From Centropus unirufus (taxonomy: Eukaryota > Chordata > Aves > Cuculiformes > Centropidae): a stretch of 64,000 bases of DNA. Positions 24,721 to 39,805 of this stretch are shown one piece after another. Location of the stretch: contig VYZI01000527.1 of NCBI GenBank assembly GCA_013397695.1, positions 37,674 through 101,673 of the forward strand, written 5' to 3'. The notes beneath the pieces were generated by a model. That model had not been told where the DNA came from. It searched no databases and saw nothing but the letters and a program-made list of their open reading frames with translations. Position 1 is the first letter of the stretch; the number at the start of each line of letters is the position of its first letter. Made by a program: the position numbers and the translations under genes.

Positions 24721-25971
24721 CTAAACTAGTTGCACCATATAAAACAAACTCCACCACGACAACAGACTTTGAAAAGCAGAAGTTCATTCAGGAAAAGTGC
24801 AACCGCGGGCTGTCCAAAAGTCAAGCTACACAGCTACCACACACTTTTCTTAACTGAAAGTAGAAGTGTTCATCAGACAACTAAAGAGGAATTTGAGGAA
24901 TATTTTAGTGTTTAACCACACTCTTACAATTTCCAATTATTTATTTGCATTACAGCCCAGTAACACTGACTCCACAAAACACAGAATTCCTCCTCCAAGA
25001 TATTAAGAGTCTAGAGGTTGTTCAGTTATTTTTGTGAAGCAGTTTTTCAAAACGCATTCTAAGCACCTAAAAATTATTCTTCATGTGAAATTTATAATAC
25101 TTCAAATGATTTAATGTATTTTTGTATTGAACATAATCTGCTGCATAAATGTGGTACAGGCAAGAGACAGAGGCAGATTAGCAAACTGGTGGGAATAAGA
25201 TCCCGAAATTACAAGCGAGCTAAAAAGATGCCTTAATTAAAATGCTTTTGAACGAGGAAAGAGGTGACACCGAGTTCCATGTATACAAATTTGCTCTCTG
25301 AGTTACTGGTCTGGATCAGACTGAGAAGTTTGGTTTCCTGCCCAGATCAGCTACAGAGCAATTTTATGGAATTACCACGATTCAAGAGAGACTTGAAAAA
25401 TCTTAACCCCTCTTTTGCTTCAACCTTTAAAAAGGCTGAATTTACATTTAGTTTAATTCACCCCTCACAGCATTCCGAATGGAAATATCATTATTCACTT
25501 AACCCAAGCAGGCATTACCTCCAGATACTCAGCTCCTCCTTCTTCTGCTTGTTTATTTTAGTCCCAAGAGAAGGAAAACTAACAAATGTGCTAAGTAACA
25601 CACCGGTTCCTATTGCTCATCGTTATTTACATGGAAACAGCAAATGGGTACTTACAATAATGATAATAGAGGGTTGGTAATTCAATCACAGGTTCCAGAT
25701 GATTTCCAATGTTTAAGGCATTAACCACAATAAAGTTTGATTTATTATTTTCTCTACTTATTCTCCCTTGAACGGAATAAACCTGTGTCACAAAGGAGCA
25801 GCTAAGTAATACGATGACCTTTCATTACCCTGCATGTGTATAAATAAGTGCATGCAGAAAAGCACTGGATGCACATTTAATTGAAATCCCTAAATATTTT
25901 TTTTCAATCAAATAGTGTTTAAAATAGCCACTCTGAAAAAAAAATAATATAACTAAAAGTCAACTTTTGGT

Positions 25972-26025
25972 TGTTTTTGGTTTGTTTAGTTTTTTGGGGG
26001 TTTTTTTTGTTGTTTTTTTTTTTTC
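25972..26025. repeat. T/G-rich simple tract
   Basis: T homopolymer runs are broken by short G runs, including TTTTTTGGGGG and a final T12-14 run. Confidence 0.75.
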
Positions 26026-29000
26026 ATCAAATAACCAAGCAGATGTCCCACTGAAATCTGCCCTTATTCCTTCCAAGAGGAAAGCAGCCATGATTTTTCC
26101 AATAACTTTAATTCTGTTTTCCTGGACAAAGTACTAGGAAAAAATGGGAAACTGCTTTCCTCAAAACTTGTTCTGAGGAAAATACCATTATATCAGTGTT
26201 CATTGATATTTTGACACCAGATAGAGCAGCAAGTGCCATATTCTGTGTGCTATTCTACTCAGTAAATTTGTTCCTTACCTTTCTTAAAACTTTTAAGTGA
26301 TTTCTGTGCCTACTCGGTAGATGCTACTTCAGTATAATGGTTTCCCAGATTTTTCCCATACATTCTTAAAAACGTGGGCAGCAGACTGCTGAACTCTTCC
26401 CCCGTTTTCAATTTCGTTCTCTGAACTCCATCTTTAATGACTACAAATCTCCCAGTTTTCCATGTAAGGATAACAACTGCAAATGTTCACAGAACTCGAA
26501 GAAATCGACCGAAACAAAACAACCAAATCAACCAACAGTGAAATTGAAAGCTAATGATAATTTGTTGATACTGGTTGGATATTATTTATGGGGGAAAAAA
26601 CGGGTCAAAGTACCGTAATAGCTTATTAGGATTTTTGACAAGAAGATATGTGAGGTGCACTGGAGATGCTCTTGTATCAACTGAAACACCTTAGAAAATG
26701 AAGGCATCCTACTAATACATGGCTGGCAAAAACGTAGGCTGGGAGCCTAGCAATTGAGTCCTGATTTTATCAGCACTCAGAAATAAAGGAAGTCTGACTC
26801 CTGCTCGGAAACCAAGCAAACGAGAAGTCCCTTGCACTGATCGCTGTTCCAAGTCACCGATCTAATAGAGGAAGTTTTAATAGGTCGGGAAGCAAAGTCT
26901 GTAATGAAAGCTTTAACAACTGGTTGGAAAAAACACCCGCTTAGAGCAGCCTCCTGGATCGCCCCACACTGCTGGCTGGATCCTTTCAGTTTCCTTGGGT
27001 TGTGGACATTGTCAGGTGGTTGGAAAAAAAGCAAAGCTGAGCTTAAATGTTATTCCTGCCCTGAGAATCCCCTGGAAGTATTCACTATGTTGCTTCTGTT
27101 CCTAAAGAAGCAGGACTGATTGAAAGATTGCTTTAAGTTACTGAAAAAATAAGGTTTCTGGGGTATTGCTGCTTTGGGAACCAAAATACGCACTGAAGTA
27201 TCTCACTGTCCAAGGTCTCCCAGTCTGCATTTCCTCCTGCCTGAGCCCAACAGCATAAAATGACCAAATAATTTTCATGCTGACTGGATGAGTACTCTTA
27301 CTGTTTAATAACATGTGAACAGTAAGATAAAGAGTAGTCATGCTTGCTAATGCATTCATATTTGTTTGCTAGTGCAAACAGCTTTTAAATCCTCAGCATA
27401 TTTCTTTCATTCCTTTACACAGACCTTATGCTCTTTTCACAGCATCTGACTTTGGACGAGTAAAAACATTTCCAACAGGAGGTTGATAAATATTTACTTG
27501 CCCAATCAGAAAAGCATAGGGCAGTTTGAACGTGCAGTTTAACAACAGCTACAGGGTATTTATTCTAAGATGCAGAATGTTTCCTCCTTGCAGGAGGTTC
27601 TTACAGAATAATGAACACAAATTCAATGTGGTTTCTGTGGGGATTAGTGTTCCCGAGCCCTTAAAAACATCACTGTTAAATAATATCTCCTCATTACAGA
27701 ATCCCTCCACACTACTGTAGCACTAAGTGGTCTCACCATGTTGTAGTGTATCCCACTTCCTCCTTGAGTTGTCAAGACTCTTATCCCCATTTTACACCTG
27801 GAGAGCTAGGGCAGAGAAAGGTTAAGGACCATATCTAAATGGGTTTTGCAAGCAAAACCATGTCCATAAGGTAAAATGTCTAACACAGATGTGTCCAGAA
27901 CAGACCTAATCCTACAATCTGTACCTTTAAGGATATAATTTCCTTTGCAAAGCGGAGTTGGAAGTAGTGAGGGGGGTTACGATCCAAATACAAAGCTCCT
28001 CTCTAAGAGTGCTTTGCATTGACAGTCCGAATATCCTGCATACCAGTGGGCCCAGGGGACTTAACCAAAACCACACACCCTGCTTTGTCACAGGCACTTC
28101 ATTTAACGGAGGTCTAATAAATAATAGATTAAAGCCCTGGCTGCGATATCATCTCCTCTCTTGCAGTGATTCTTGTAAAATTGTACAAAAAGGATTTTCA
28201 AGAAGTTTCTTTATGAAAGATACAAAGACAACAACAACAACAAAAAAAAATCAAAGCAGGACTTTTCTCAAATGGTATCTGGTAATGGCCAAGGCCCATT
28301 CTACAGCGAGTACCGCAGGCACCTCCAGAGCAGCTGGAGGAGATGCGACCACCCTGCTCTGATGCAGCACATGGAATTAACCTGGGGTCTGCAGGGTGCT
28401 TTGGGGCCCCACAGGGCTCTTCTGATCTAAGTGACCTGAGACCAGGGCTACTCACAGCAAGGACTGCAGGGCATACGGCACAGCTCCCTTCCCTGCAGGG
28501 AACGTCATCCACTCCACTACTGGCTTAAATTTCATGGATTAAGGCAATGCAACTGCGGTGTTACTGAAATAGTTCTGAATTTGGCTCCTATCTGTCCTTG
28601 CGTTCCAAGATTTTAACCGATTTTTTTGATGCTTATCCATCAAAATAAGAAGGGTCTGATCGGAAATGGCCATTGCAAACATCAGCAGCTGCTAGGCATA
28701 GATGCTGCTGATATGGAGACAGCTGGGTACACATTTCTACGGTCATTTCCTTGATGAATAGAGAGTGCACTGTTGCACATAAAAATGGCATTGTCAGCCT
28801 CTTGGAAAACGTTATAGGTTCAATCCTGGACTGAATGACTAAGACTTGTCTTTAAGAGACAGGAAGACTCCAAAATCCGTCAATCCTTGTCCTGCTAGCA
28901 TTCCACCCCTAGGAAGACAATAGCTTTCACCAGAAACTCTCAAACCTATAAAGACATGCGTTCAATTCTGCAGAAGGTCACAACTGCCACATCCCGTAGT

Positions 29001-32000
29001 CCATGGACACCAGAGGTTTGAAAAAAGGATACCCGTTCAGCCAGCTAGGTCCTTGCTCCAGCAGGAGCCAGCAAACCTTGTTGCAAGACCTTTGGGAAAA
29101 CTGACCCTTTGGGTACTCTGGGCAAGCAATCCAGAACAGTTGGCAAAACAACCGAAGAGAAAAAGAGGAAAGCTCCTCAAAGGCTAACAGGGAAAGGGGC
29201 AAAATATGGGCATGCCTAAGCCTGCTCCTAAATGTCATTATTCAAGAGGAGGCTAATGACTCTTCCCCTCATCCACAGGATGCGTTCTCCCCCCATAAGC
29301 CAGCATTTAAAGAATCAACTACTACTAACTAAGCATGCTATTAGCTCTTGATATTCAATAATACAGGAACAGAAGCTACAGCCCCGGCCTTGCCAGGCCT
29401 CTTGATTAAGGGCAGCATCGTAACTAACAGCCCCTTTGGCACTTTGACAGTTCCAGGAGGTTAGCGCAAATTTCTGACAAGATTTGCACATCAGCCCTTT
29501 ACTGAATCACTGTCCAACCATTCCAGGCAACACCACCAAAAGAACAATAACAAAAAATTATTGTGGGTTCAGAAATAAATCGGCCAAATCATGATGTTTT
29601 CTCACAAGGTATTGCTCCTGACCTTCAGACAGGGCAGCAGATACAAATCTGACAGCTGAATTTCTCCTTTGTATCAGTAAAATAAATATTCAGTATTAGA
29701 TATACTGGTGTCCCAACCAAAAACCTCCAAGAATGACTAATACCCCAGTAGTCCATAGCACCAAGAGGGAAAATATTCGTAACACAGAGATGTGGTGAGG
29801 AAAAACTTGGAGGCACTGCTAAATTAAAGCAATCTAGATCAGTAAACAGAAAAATGTGAGCACGGACACAGCAATTTCTTTCTGCAGAAACCACGTTTAC
29901 CCCCTGTAACACACTCTGAATACTTAAAATCTGTTATGGATGTCTCAGCTAACAAATCAAAACAAACAAACAAAACCCTGCACAACCTTGAAGAAGTATT
30001 TCCATAAAAGCAACGATCCAAGCTATAAACATTTTGGAAGAAGATACCGCTTGCATTCACTGACTACAAGATTTTAAAGGTTGTAAAAATACAGGAGCAA
30101 ATACACAAGGAAACGTATGGGCAGATGCAAAAACAAGACCAAAACATAGGAAAATCATTTTCCACGCCTCCTCCTAGTGAGATGGGGGGCAACAGTCCCA
30201 GTTGCTTGGGAGCAGTTGAACCAAGCTGGACAGAACACTGGAAATGCATTCTGCAGGGAAACTCTTAAACCAGACACTTTCAAAGGTCCTTTCCATCATC
30301 AACATTTCTTCTATAATTATTCTGTAACTAGCAGGTATAAGCTCTTAACAATCATATAGTTCCCCAATTTGCACTAAAACAAGGATGAAATATTTGTCGT
30401 TGCAAAGCTGCGTCCAGCAGGCAAGCCATAGTAGCTCAAAGAAATAAAGATATAACAGTCACATGGCAGAGCTCTCCCGCTGAGTGCTTTAGTCTGAGCG
30501 CTTAGTTTAGCAACACGAAGATGTTTATGCTGGCTGCAAGAGGACTTCAAATGGCTTGTCTACAGAAATTACTTTAGAGGAATATTATACATGACATCAT
30601 CCAACTACATTAAGTCAGTTCAATTACTGCTAATCAACTTAGAATATATCTGTGTAGTTATTTTTAGAGGTTTTACTGAGGTTTATTAGGAGAACATATT
30701 CTAGCACTCCCTTTATTAAGATGCCACGATATTCAGCTATCTTGAAAAAGGACTACTTGATTTTTATGCTTTTTGCCTAACATTGATATTTTTCACAATT
30801 TTATCCTTTCTTATGTTCCTCAGGGTTAGTTTCTTCTGAGGACAAACGTCCATTGATTAACAACGAAAACACACAGGTTGCAGAGAATTTAATTAGGGGA
30901 GAGACTACAGATAACCAGGTCCAACTATCCAGGAATTTGCTTCTCTCTTCTCATTTGAAGCTCGAAGAAAACACTCCAAATCCTGTTAGCATCCAAAGTA
31001 GTTGCCTGTCTTGTTTTCAGAGACCAAAATAACACGTTGCATGAAGGAGAGTAGAGTTCCCAATAAACAGCACTGGGGTAGGCAGCTTTACATCTTGGAC
31101 ATGGGATGCTCCTGGGAAGTGGAACTCAAGGTTTGCTTCGCTGTGCAGGGCGGGCAGTGGTGCCCAAGGCCTTGGCAGCAGAGACTCAGCATTATTTGCT
31201 AATGTGCAAAAGGAGATTTTTAGCAGCACGCTGGTACAGCAAACTCTTCCACCTTACAAAATTTAAGTGGGAAAACAACTCTTCTAATTCCTTTGAAAAT
31301 AGGAAAGGGGAAACCTTTTCCAGCCTCTTCAGTTTTGTCTCATTCTCTTCAGAGTAAGTACGAAGTCCTCTCCTGTTTACCTGTTCCACATGGATCTCAT
31401 CTTACTTCTCACACCATAATAAATCAGGAACAAATCCATAAAAATAATATTAACATTAGTGGAGTGAGGATACGTTAAAGAAAAAAATCACCCTCCCACT
31501 CCCTACTTCCACGCTCTTTAGACTAGCTTTTATTACTTGGCCAACATTTTTTAAGGGTCTGTTTTGCTTTCTGTACACATGTAATTCCCATCACTGTCAG
31601 TGGAAATTATGTATGCACATCGGTAGCAAACCAGACTGCAGGATATTCAGCTCTCTAAGGTATCCATGTCCCTGTTACAGTCATGTTTCAGGAGAAAAGC
31701 CAACCAATGTATTTGGAATTCTGCCTTTAAACAAACACCACTTTACAACAGACACAAGTACTTTGTGATTCTCTCCCGTGGAAGAAATAGCCAAGAGGCA
31801 AACCCACCTAAACTAATGACAGAGTGAATTAACAGCATTTATCTTTTTCCACCATTCCCACAATGTTGCAGCGTCTCACAGGACGAAATTGCCAAGAAAT
31901 ATCTCTATAAGAGAAACAAATAAAGACAAGATTTTCCACTAAGCTGCACAATGAAACGGTTAAAAGTTTACACCAATGCTTGAAAAATAGCAAACATCTT

Positions 32001-35000
32001 TAGTTACTAGAACTAAGAGTACTTTTCCACTCACAGACCACAAAGAGCTTTTACAATATTGGATCTCTATTGCCACAGAGTGGAGTAGGAAACAAAGGGT
32101 GAAATGGAAAAGATCTGGCCAAGAACTAAAATGACAAGGCAACTATTTTTCCTAACTCCATATTTGACATTTGGTCCACTGCAACCTGTCAAGCACTCCT
32201 AGATAAGCCAGTGTGATGCCCCCTTCATCAGCCAAAATCCCATGAGATCATGTAGATTATTCTCATCCACATAAAGAATCCTGATTCACAAAAGCTCTGA
32301 CAATAACCTGTTCCTTCAAGTTCTCATTATTTTCCAAAGTGTGAACAAGCCTCCCATCAGATACCTACACTATTTTACTAAGGCATTTACATTCATTCAC
32401 GTGGTTCTCAAGTGTTCCTTTATTTCTAAGGCTAAGAGTGAAAAATGCCCATTAGCAGCATCATATTCATCATTGCATGCCTTAAAATCAGAGGAAAGCA
32501 CTCGATTTCAAGTAAAAGGACATCTTTGCACTCTACCACTAATCATCTGACACAGCAGTGTTTTCCCTAAACCACACTTAATGTTTTTTATTAAAAAATT
32601 AAATCTAATGAGGAACACAGGGATATGAACTGCAGCATCTTTGGGTACAGACGCTTGTCCTGCCAGGTTACATCCCACAGGGCTATAAAAGTAATTATGG
32701 TTTTTAAAACTCAGTATTCCCTTCAATGAACTTACTGCTCTCTGCGCCAATTGAAATTCTAACAGAGTCTCAAAACCAACACAAAAGGTGAAATTGAACC
32801 TAATGAGAGTTTGGCAGCTGAAATCCACAAAGCTTGATCCTATCCAAAGTCATTTCACTTCTGTCACAAGAGGAAAATTCATAATAGACCTTAAGCTCCC
32901 ATCGAACACCTCTGGTTGAAAAAACAGCCTCTTATTAGCAGTGTATTAGAAGTCACAAATGCCAGTCTAGACATTACAGCTACAGCCTCCTTCTTTAATC
33001 TTCTCTGACTCAAACGTATGTACCAGGGTGTGTTTGTCCACATGGTTTTCTTGGCAATTTGAATATCACAAAGATCCTGGGCTGAAAATTGCTCCATAAG
33101 TATCCAGTGCATCGGTTTTACTTATAAAAGTGATTAACTGAAGAATCTGAGCTGCTACTACCTTGAACAGGAAATGTCACTCAGCAAGCCATACATCATG
33201 AAAGCTGCCAATAAAAAAAAAACGCCTGAACCATACAAGTCAGAAGCCTGCAAGCACACAACCTGGAAAAAACAAGTACATCCTTGAAATGAAAATATAC
33301 TAACTCCTTGTTTTGCTAAACAAACATAACATTTCAGACAAGAGCCAACTTTGTGCAAAATATCCTTCCCTGATCTATCATGGACACCAAGTTTGTGGAT
33401 GCAAACATTCAGGGAGGTAGATAGGTTTGGTTTTGTTTTTTTTCAAGGAGTTGAGTCGTAATTGATCCAAGCCCTCTGAAGGCAGCAGAGCTCGGCATAA
33501 TGTTTGGACAAAATTTGAACTCTTTTTGGTGGATAGATAACTTATTTCCTACCACTTCACTTTGTTATTTGCTTCCTTTTCCCCTTAACTATTTAACACT
33601 GGCAACAAAAAGCTGCTTAATTCCTGAACATATTGTCTCTGTAAGGGGTAAGTAAGGCAAATAAATTCCTTTGGTAAAATTGACTAGTAATGGAAATACA
33701 TCAATGATAACACTCATTTTACCAAGCACACCATTGATTAGCTTCTAAAGAAGTTCTGGAAAATAAAAGCAGTCTTGCTGGCATGTTGTATTCTCTTCCA
33801 TGAGGGGCTCATTAAACAGAGTAGTTATATTGCAATAATGGTTTTGACTGTAAATCGGTTCATTTCATGATTGGTTTTTTCCTCTGTTTTCAATAAATCT
33901 CTTTTGCCTGTGGTAGAATAAGAAAGACCACTTTAACAAGGTCCTACTCCGCTCCACAATGACTGCGGAGGGATGGCACTGAATATTTGCTTTATTTATT
34001 TGAACTCTTTGACAGAGTTTACATAGAGACATTTATAGCGTGTTAAAACATATGTTCACCTTTTAAAACACAAGCTTCCGCGGATCTCACTTTTCCACAG
34101 CAGTTTAAAGTTTTCAGTACTTGGATCTATCAGTTTCCTAATAAATCAGCCTGATGAAGAAGGATGTCTTAGTTGCATTGTTCTCAGGGAAAGGAGAACA
34201 GTTCACAGTACGTGATGCATATGAAGAGCTCTGAGTAATTATAATCACAGCCAAGCAAAACCAATCTACGTTGTAGTTTTTAATGGTGTTTGTTACTGTC
34301 ACACCTAACGGCTGCCCAAGAAAATAACTTCTGTGCTCGAAGATGAAGAATCTGGTCTTTGCCCTGTCTTCAGAGCCTCCCAGAAGAAGGGGCTCTCTGT
34401 TAATTTGTCCTATATCGTGTGTCCAAGGGGTTTAGGAGCATCTAAAGAGGGGTTTGCTCCAGCCTCAAAACCAGTCTTTTCACTGGCCACTTTTCCCACA
34501 AGCAAGCAGTTTGATCCTGGATTTTCAGGTGCTGTGCGCGAGGTCTTGCAAGATGCCTTGCTCCAGAGGGACACAGCAAGCCAAGGCGTAATGATCTTGA
34601 TCTAAACCAAGGCAAAAGTAGCAGGAATGACTTCTTGATCCCACATCCACATTAAATAATGTCATTTCTCTGAAGCAGCTAACGACACCAGCAACAATCC
34701 AGGCATCAAACAAAACAGCCAGCTCTTGCTCATCACAACCAACCCCAGGCCATGAAAAAGCATGGATGGAACTCCTGTATTAATGAACTGAGATGCAGCT
34801 TGTTCCTAAAAAAATTACCTGAAATATCCTTCTATGACTTGTTAGTAGACTACAGTTTCTTTTTCCTTTGCTGCAGCTGTCTTTAAAAAAAGAGAATTAA
34901 AAGAGCAAACAGAGGTGTTTACTCAAGGATCGATTCACCTGCTGTTCCGCTGCTCCACCTGCCCCTGCTGCCTCACTACCTGGTCCAACCTTGCAGCTGG

Positions 35001-38000
35001 GACGTCTCATCCCTGCCTCAGTGCATTTTTAAATGATATATTTTCAGGGGCTTGTTTCTGCAAAAGGAGAAGGAAGGATAAAGGCCCTTCTTTCACACCA
35101 CATCGCTTATCTGCTTGGCATCTCTCCTTTACCTCTTTCTGTAGCAGCAAAAGCACCGTGGTTGAATCCTTCAGGCTTCTGAATGCCAGCCTGATGTGCA
35201 ATTCACCCTTTGGAATGAAAGGCATCATAATTCAAGGGCATCCGCATCATCCTCCCTCAGATAACAATTTACTGAAGCAGTGAAAGGGAAGGAGCTTTCA
35301 AAGTTTGTTGCGAAATTTCAGATCCGTGTTTGAATGGGGCTGATGGATTTCCAGAAGCAGAGTGGAGTGCTCTGCTTTGAATTAGCCATTATCTTTTACA
35401 TCCCTCCATGTTTCCTGTCATCACAGAAGAAGATGAGTTACCCTTTAACTTACTGCAGAATAATCTCTGACTACCAGCAAAGGGGTAGCTAATGCTATTG
35501 GCAAGGATGATTTAGGAGACTATTTCAAAGCCCGGTTAACTATAAAAACAGAAGTCATACTAAAGCCGTCTCATTCTGCACACTGAGCGCGAGGGAAGCG
35601 GGGCTTCATACCACAACTGCTGGGAGATGTGACAGCATGACAAGAAATGGGAGTCTCTTTTGCCACCACTTTCTCACTTACCGCTTTGCTGACAGGAATC
35701 GGTGTTAATCAACCATTGCTAAAACATCATGTATAAAGCCTGACGTCACTTTGCAGAACTGTCCTGGCCCCGACCTGACCCGCCTAAGGGTACCAAGAGG
35801 AAATCCGCTCCTTACAGAGGAATCGGATTAATCCTCAATTTGCAGATTTCTTATTTAAACAAACCAAGTAACCTGCCAGCTGCAGAGAGATCAGACAAAC
35901 CTTTAGTATTTGGAAGAAGGCTTGTTTATAAATTTATATTTAAAACTTTTTTTACGTTTCCTATAATGAAAATATCCTCCATTGTATCAGAAAATTACTT
36001 TACAGCCCTTTTCGTGTGCCTAAAGAACAGCAGCAAATGCCTTCCAGTCATTTCACAGTCAAAAGTTTTTGCTTGCTTCAATTGTTTTATTCAATTGGCT
36101 TGTTATTCCAATATCATCTAACATTAAGTTTTTTCACAGAAAGCCATCCCCCACTAAAAAAGAAAAATATATGAAGAAAAAAGAGGAGGGACTGCTGTGT
36201 ATTGAAAACTGTTCAGCACAAATTTCGCTATGGGGAATCCTCACCCACAACAGGTTTTCCCAGCATTTTATATTGTTATAGGTCCCTCTACCTCATCCTC
36301 TCTTGTAGGGCAATACGCATGTTTATCATCCAGGTTTTACTTGCAAGCACTACTGAAATCATTACTGAACAGAGCTTCTCGAGTGGATCTTCACTGCGAC
36401 TGACAGAGCACCAGTAGTATGAAGTTCACAGTTCACAAACCAGTGATGAAACACATTTTCCCATGGATACGCGTCTGCCAGAGGCACCGTGCACAAACAC
36501 AGACATCAAAAGAAAGACCACCATCATTTCTGGATCATGTATAGAAGTAAACTGTAATTTAAGACCCATCACTCCAGAGAGTAAAAACAAAATTACACAT
36601 ATTTACCTGTGTACTTGACAAAAAATTCTCTCTTAATTTTATGAGAAATCCAGACCCCTAAAATAGCACCTAAAATGTACCTGACTCTCCCTCAGCATTT
36701 TCACTATAACAGTAACATTATCTAGTGAGATAAAAATCAGCAAAACAGTCCAAGTGGAGTATTTAATTCCTGATACACTCAGTCTGCAAACCCCCTCTTC
36801 TTGTATTACCATACACCTTGGTATGGTAGAGAATGACTGCAAAAAAATGTGTCTTACTCTAGCGGTAGGATTGCAAGATGGTCTTTGCCAAGAGCTTCAA
36901 GACCCTCTTTAATAGTCTCTTAACTCTAGCAGTGATCATGATGCCCATCACTGGCCCTTTGATTCCCACAAAACCCAAATGGGTAACTTGTTTATCCAGA
37001 CATCTCTGCTAAAATGATCAGCAAGGACAGAGCTGCCAATGACCACATTAAAATGACTTCATAGAATTCAGCATTAAAGCTTCATCGAAATAAATGGAGC
37101 AGCCTCTCCTTTTTACAGCTTCTATTCCAAATTAATCTGCAAACTCTGGAAGCTGTCAGCAAATTTGGCTCTCATTACTTGAGGTTGGGAAAAGTTCCTG
37201 TGGACGAAAGGAGAGGACACTCAATGTGCTCCCCAGGAGCAAGCATAGCATCCACCTTTAAAAGAAAAATCCTGCTATTAATAACACAGACAATTTCATT
37301 CTTGTTTTAATTATTTTACAGTCTACAGAATACCAGAAATCTAAAGGAAAAACCAATCATCGTTAAGTGTTGCTGGAAAAGACTATGACCCCATTAAATG
37401 CACTAGCAAACCATTATACGAATATTGCCCGCTCTGCCTTTGACAGTACTTTCTGCATTGACAGCTTTCTGGTTTCCCCTACATTTCGATCCACTTTCTC
37501 TCATTAAATAGATCTGACATTAGCAACAGAAAATAAACACACATTTTAACACCAACTTTGCTGGAATTTCCTCAAGCAAGAAAAACAGGTGCAGAAGCTG
37601 GAGTGTAGTACCTGAATTAATTTGTTTATTGCTTTTAACTTTTTAATTCCTTCAGTCATTGGCAACTTTTTTTTTTAATTCATTCCTCCTAAGCAGCGGA
37701 ACATTTTGGGGCTCTGGTCAATGCTAAGTAGATAAGGGCTTTTAAAAAAGAAAATAAAAAAGAAGTACAGACTGGTTTGCTGCACAAAAAACTTCAATGT
37801 TGTCAATAGTTCAGGCAATTCACTTCATGATACATGGGTGTATCTGCATCTATTATCTAGTGGTATCTAAGGGCAGTAGCAATTTAAAGTTGCTAAAAGG
37901 AGGTTTCTGCTGTGAAAAGGAAAAGATGAGGTGTTCTGCAGTTTCTCCAAGTCAACTCTGCGATAATAATGCTCCTTCTTATCTTTTTAATTAATGGAAA

Positions 38001-38082
38001 AAAAAATGTTAAGGCTCAAGGTTTTCATTCTGTGGTGAAAGTGATGGTTCTACTCACAAGCTATTCAAAAGCTAGATGTGGA

Positions 38083-38095
38083 AAAAAAAAAAAAA
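38083..38095. repeat. Poly-A tract
   Basis: An uninterrupted A run with no recognisable processed sequence beside it. Confidence 0.75.
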
Positions 38096-39746
38096 CCAAC
38101 AAAACATTCCTCCCAGACAGAATCATATGTCTAAAAAATCACAGATGCTGTAAGGGTGTCTACGCTCTTTATCAGGACATTTGGAAAGGTAATCACGTAG
38201 CCCAGTGCAATTTCATTTTCAACAGCAATTCCACACATTTTTAGGTTTCTGTCTGAATGCCAGAAAAGGTGACAAGGTAACAATTCTGCTTTAAATCGAG
38301 ACTAACTAGGATTGAATTCAGTCCTTGGAAAGGAGGAATAATAGTGTCTCTTTTCTTCATAGCGATTTCTTGCCTCTTTCTTGCATTCAGAATGGGAGAC
38401 AACCTATTGTTATGCCACGCTGGCACATACAGGGTGAACAAAAATCTTTTCAGAATGGGAAATAGGATAACAATATAGGATTGCACCATATACCCTCCTT
38501 GATTTGTTTTGTAAAACACCTTATCAGTTCCTTCCATGACATCAACGCTGCCAACCAACGGCACTCAAGCAGCTCAAATCCCAAATTCCATTTTACATTA
38601 AGCACATTTAAGCATAAATAATATGAAAATCTTGTGCAATGCATGCACGATTGCAGTAAAAGACACTGACTCTGAAGCAGAACCAATAACGGAAAACACG
38701 AGCCACAATTCTTCAATGATTAGAATCTAGCAAGGCATTGCATTGATAATGGGGAAAACAAGAGAGGAGTTCTCAGCAACAGGAGTCAGAGACAGATAAA
38801 TGGTCCCAGAAATTGCAATTTAGGAATCGGGGTGAAAAATATTGACAGTAGAGTTATAATCCCAGTGCTCACTTTTTCTTGGTCTTTCTACTATCATTAA
38901 ATTCTCATTTAATAAGAACTACCGACCCATAAATCTAGTTTAACTCTTCAAGAAAAGGGATCCTGAAATCCTGTGTCTACTTAGACACACTTTATCACTC
39001 TGATGCATTTCCTTTCTGTGTGAAGAGCACTCTCTATTCTTGTGAGTGACAAGGTTAGGTACACAGACTTCTTCAAGGCCCTAAGTAGAAATGCCTACTG
39101 CCAGTGTGAGGTCCCCAAATCATGGCCTGGGATTTAAGAACACCGAGCGTGATATTAGACGCTGATTTTTTAGAAGACAAAGACTACCACATATCCAATA
39201 TATCCCTGGGGATATTCTGAAAACCAGAAACTCCATAAGCTTATATTGACATCAAAGGCATCTAGCTCTTGTCTATTCAGCTGTTGATGATTAATAATGT
39301 AAGTATTTTGATATCAACTCTCAAATTGCATTGACCACAGAGTCAAGTAGAGCCTTGATTGATCAAAACCCAGGCATTAACTTCAGCAGACATACAAAGG
39401 CCGCGTTTGTGCTATTTCTTACACCCTCGGTACAAAACCATAAGAAGATGAAGTCAAAAGTTTCCAACAAAAGTCATCAAACTCACCCGAGGCAAGACAG
39501 ACATCAATACATTGCAGTCCCACCTGTTCTTAGATACTTCCGGTGACAGAAATCCCACGGTGACTGCAGAACACTGATTCCTGTAGCCCTTCCTAAATAA
39601 AATGCTTCCTGAATCTCACTTGCTGTAAGCCCCATGGGTCTTGTTTCCACTACGACTCCGTGTTCACCATTAGATCCATCTTTATAATACTCGTGCATAC
39701 ACTGAAAAATTTGAACTTGCTACTTCCTAGGTTGTCTTGTCTTTGA

Positions 39747-39805
39747 GCAACTTGATTCAGTGCAAGGTGTCCCAACCCAAACCATTCTACGATTTTGTGA
39801 TTCTT
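39747..39805 (+). mobile_element. CR1 3' end with internal deletion
   Basis: GAGCAACTTGATTCAGTGCA and AGGTGTCC match the CR1 'GAGCAACCTGATCCAGTGGGAGGTGTCC' segment. The sequence then jumps straight to CAACCCAAACCATTCTACGA and TTTTGTGATTCT, the element's terminus. The roughly 60 bases normally between them are missing. Confidence 0.65.

Larger units (their letters stand above)
24721..39746 (-). other. RET intron 1, long repeat-poor block
   Basis: About 15 kb of AT-rich sequence in which I recognise no confident transposon or gene. It contains T/G-rich and A-rich simple tracts (25972-26025, 38083-38095). The text at 30275-30325 (AAAGGTCCTTTCCATCATCA) may be a very decayed CR1 tail. Open frames reach about 138 codons (25264-25680) but show no known domain. 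Confidence 0.55.

Noticed and set aside
25264..25680. 138-codon plus-strand open frame in intron 1
   Set aside because: There is no recognisable domain, codon pattern or splice context, and the length is within chance expectation for 64 kb read in six frames.
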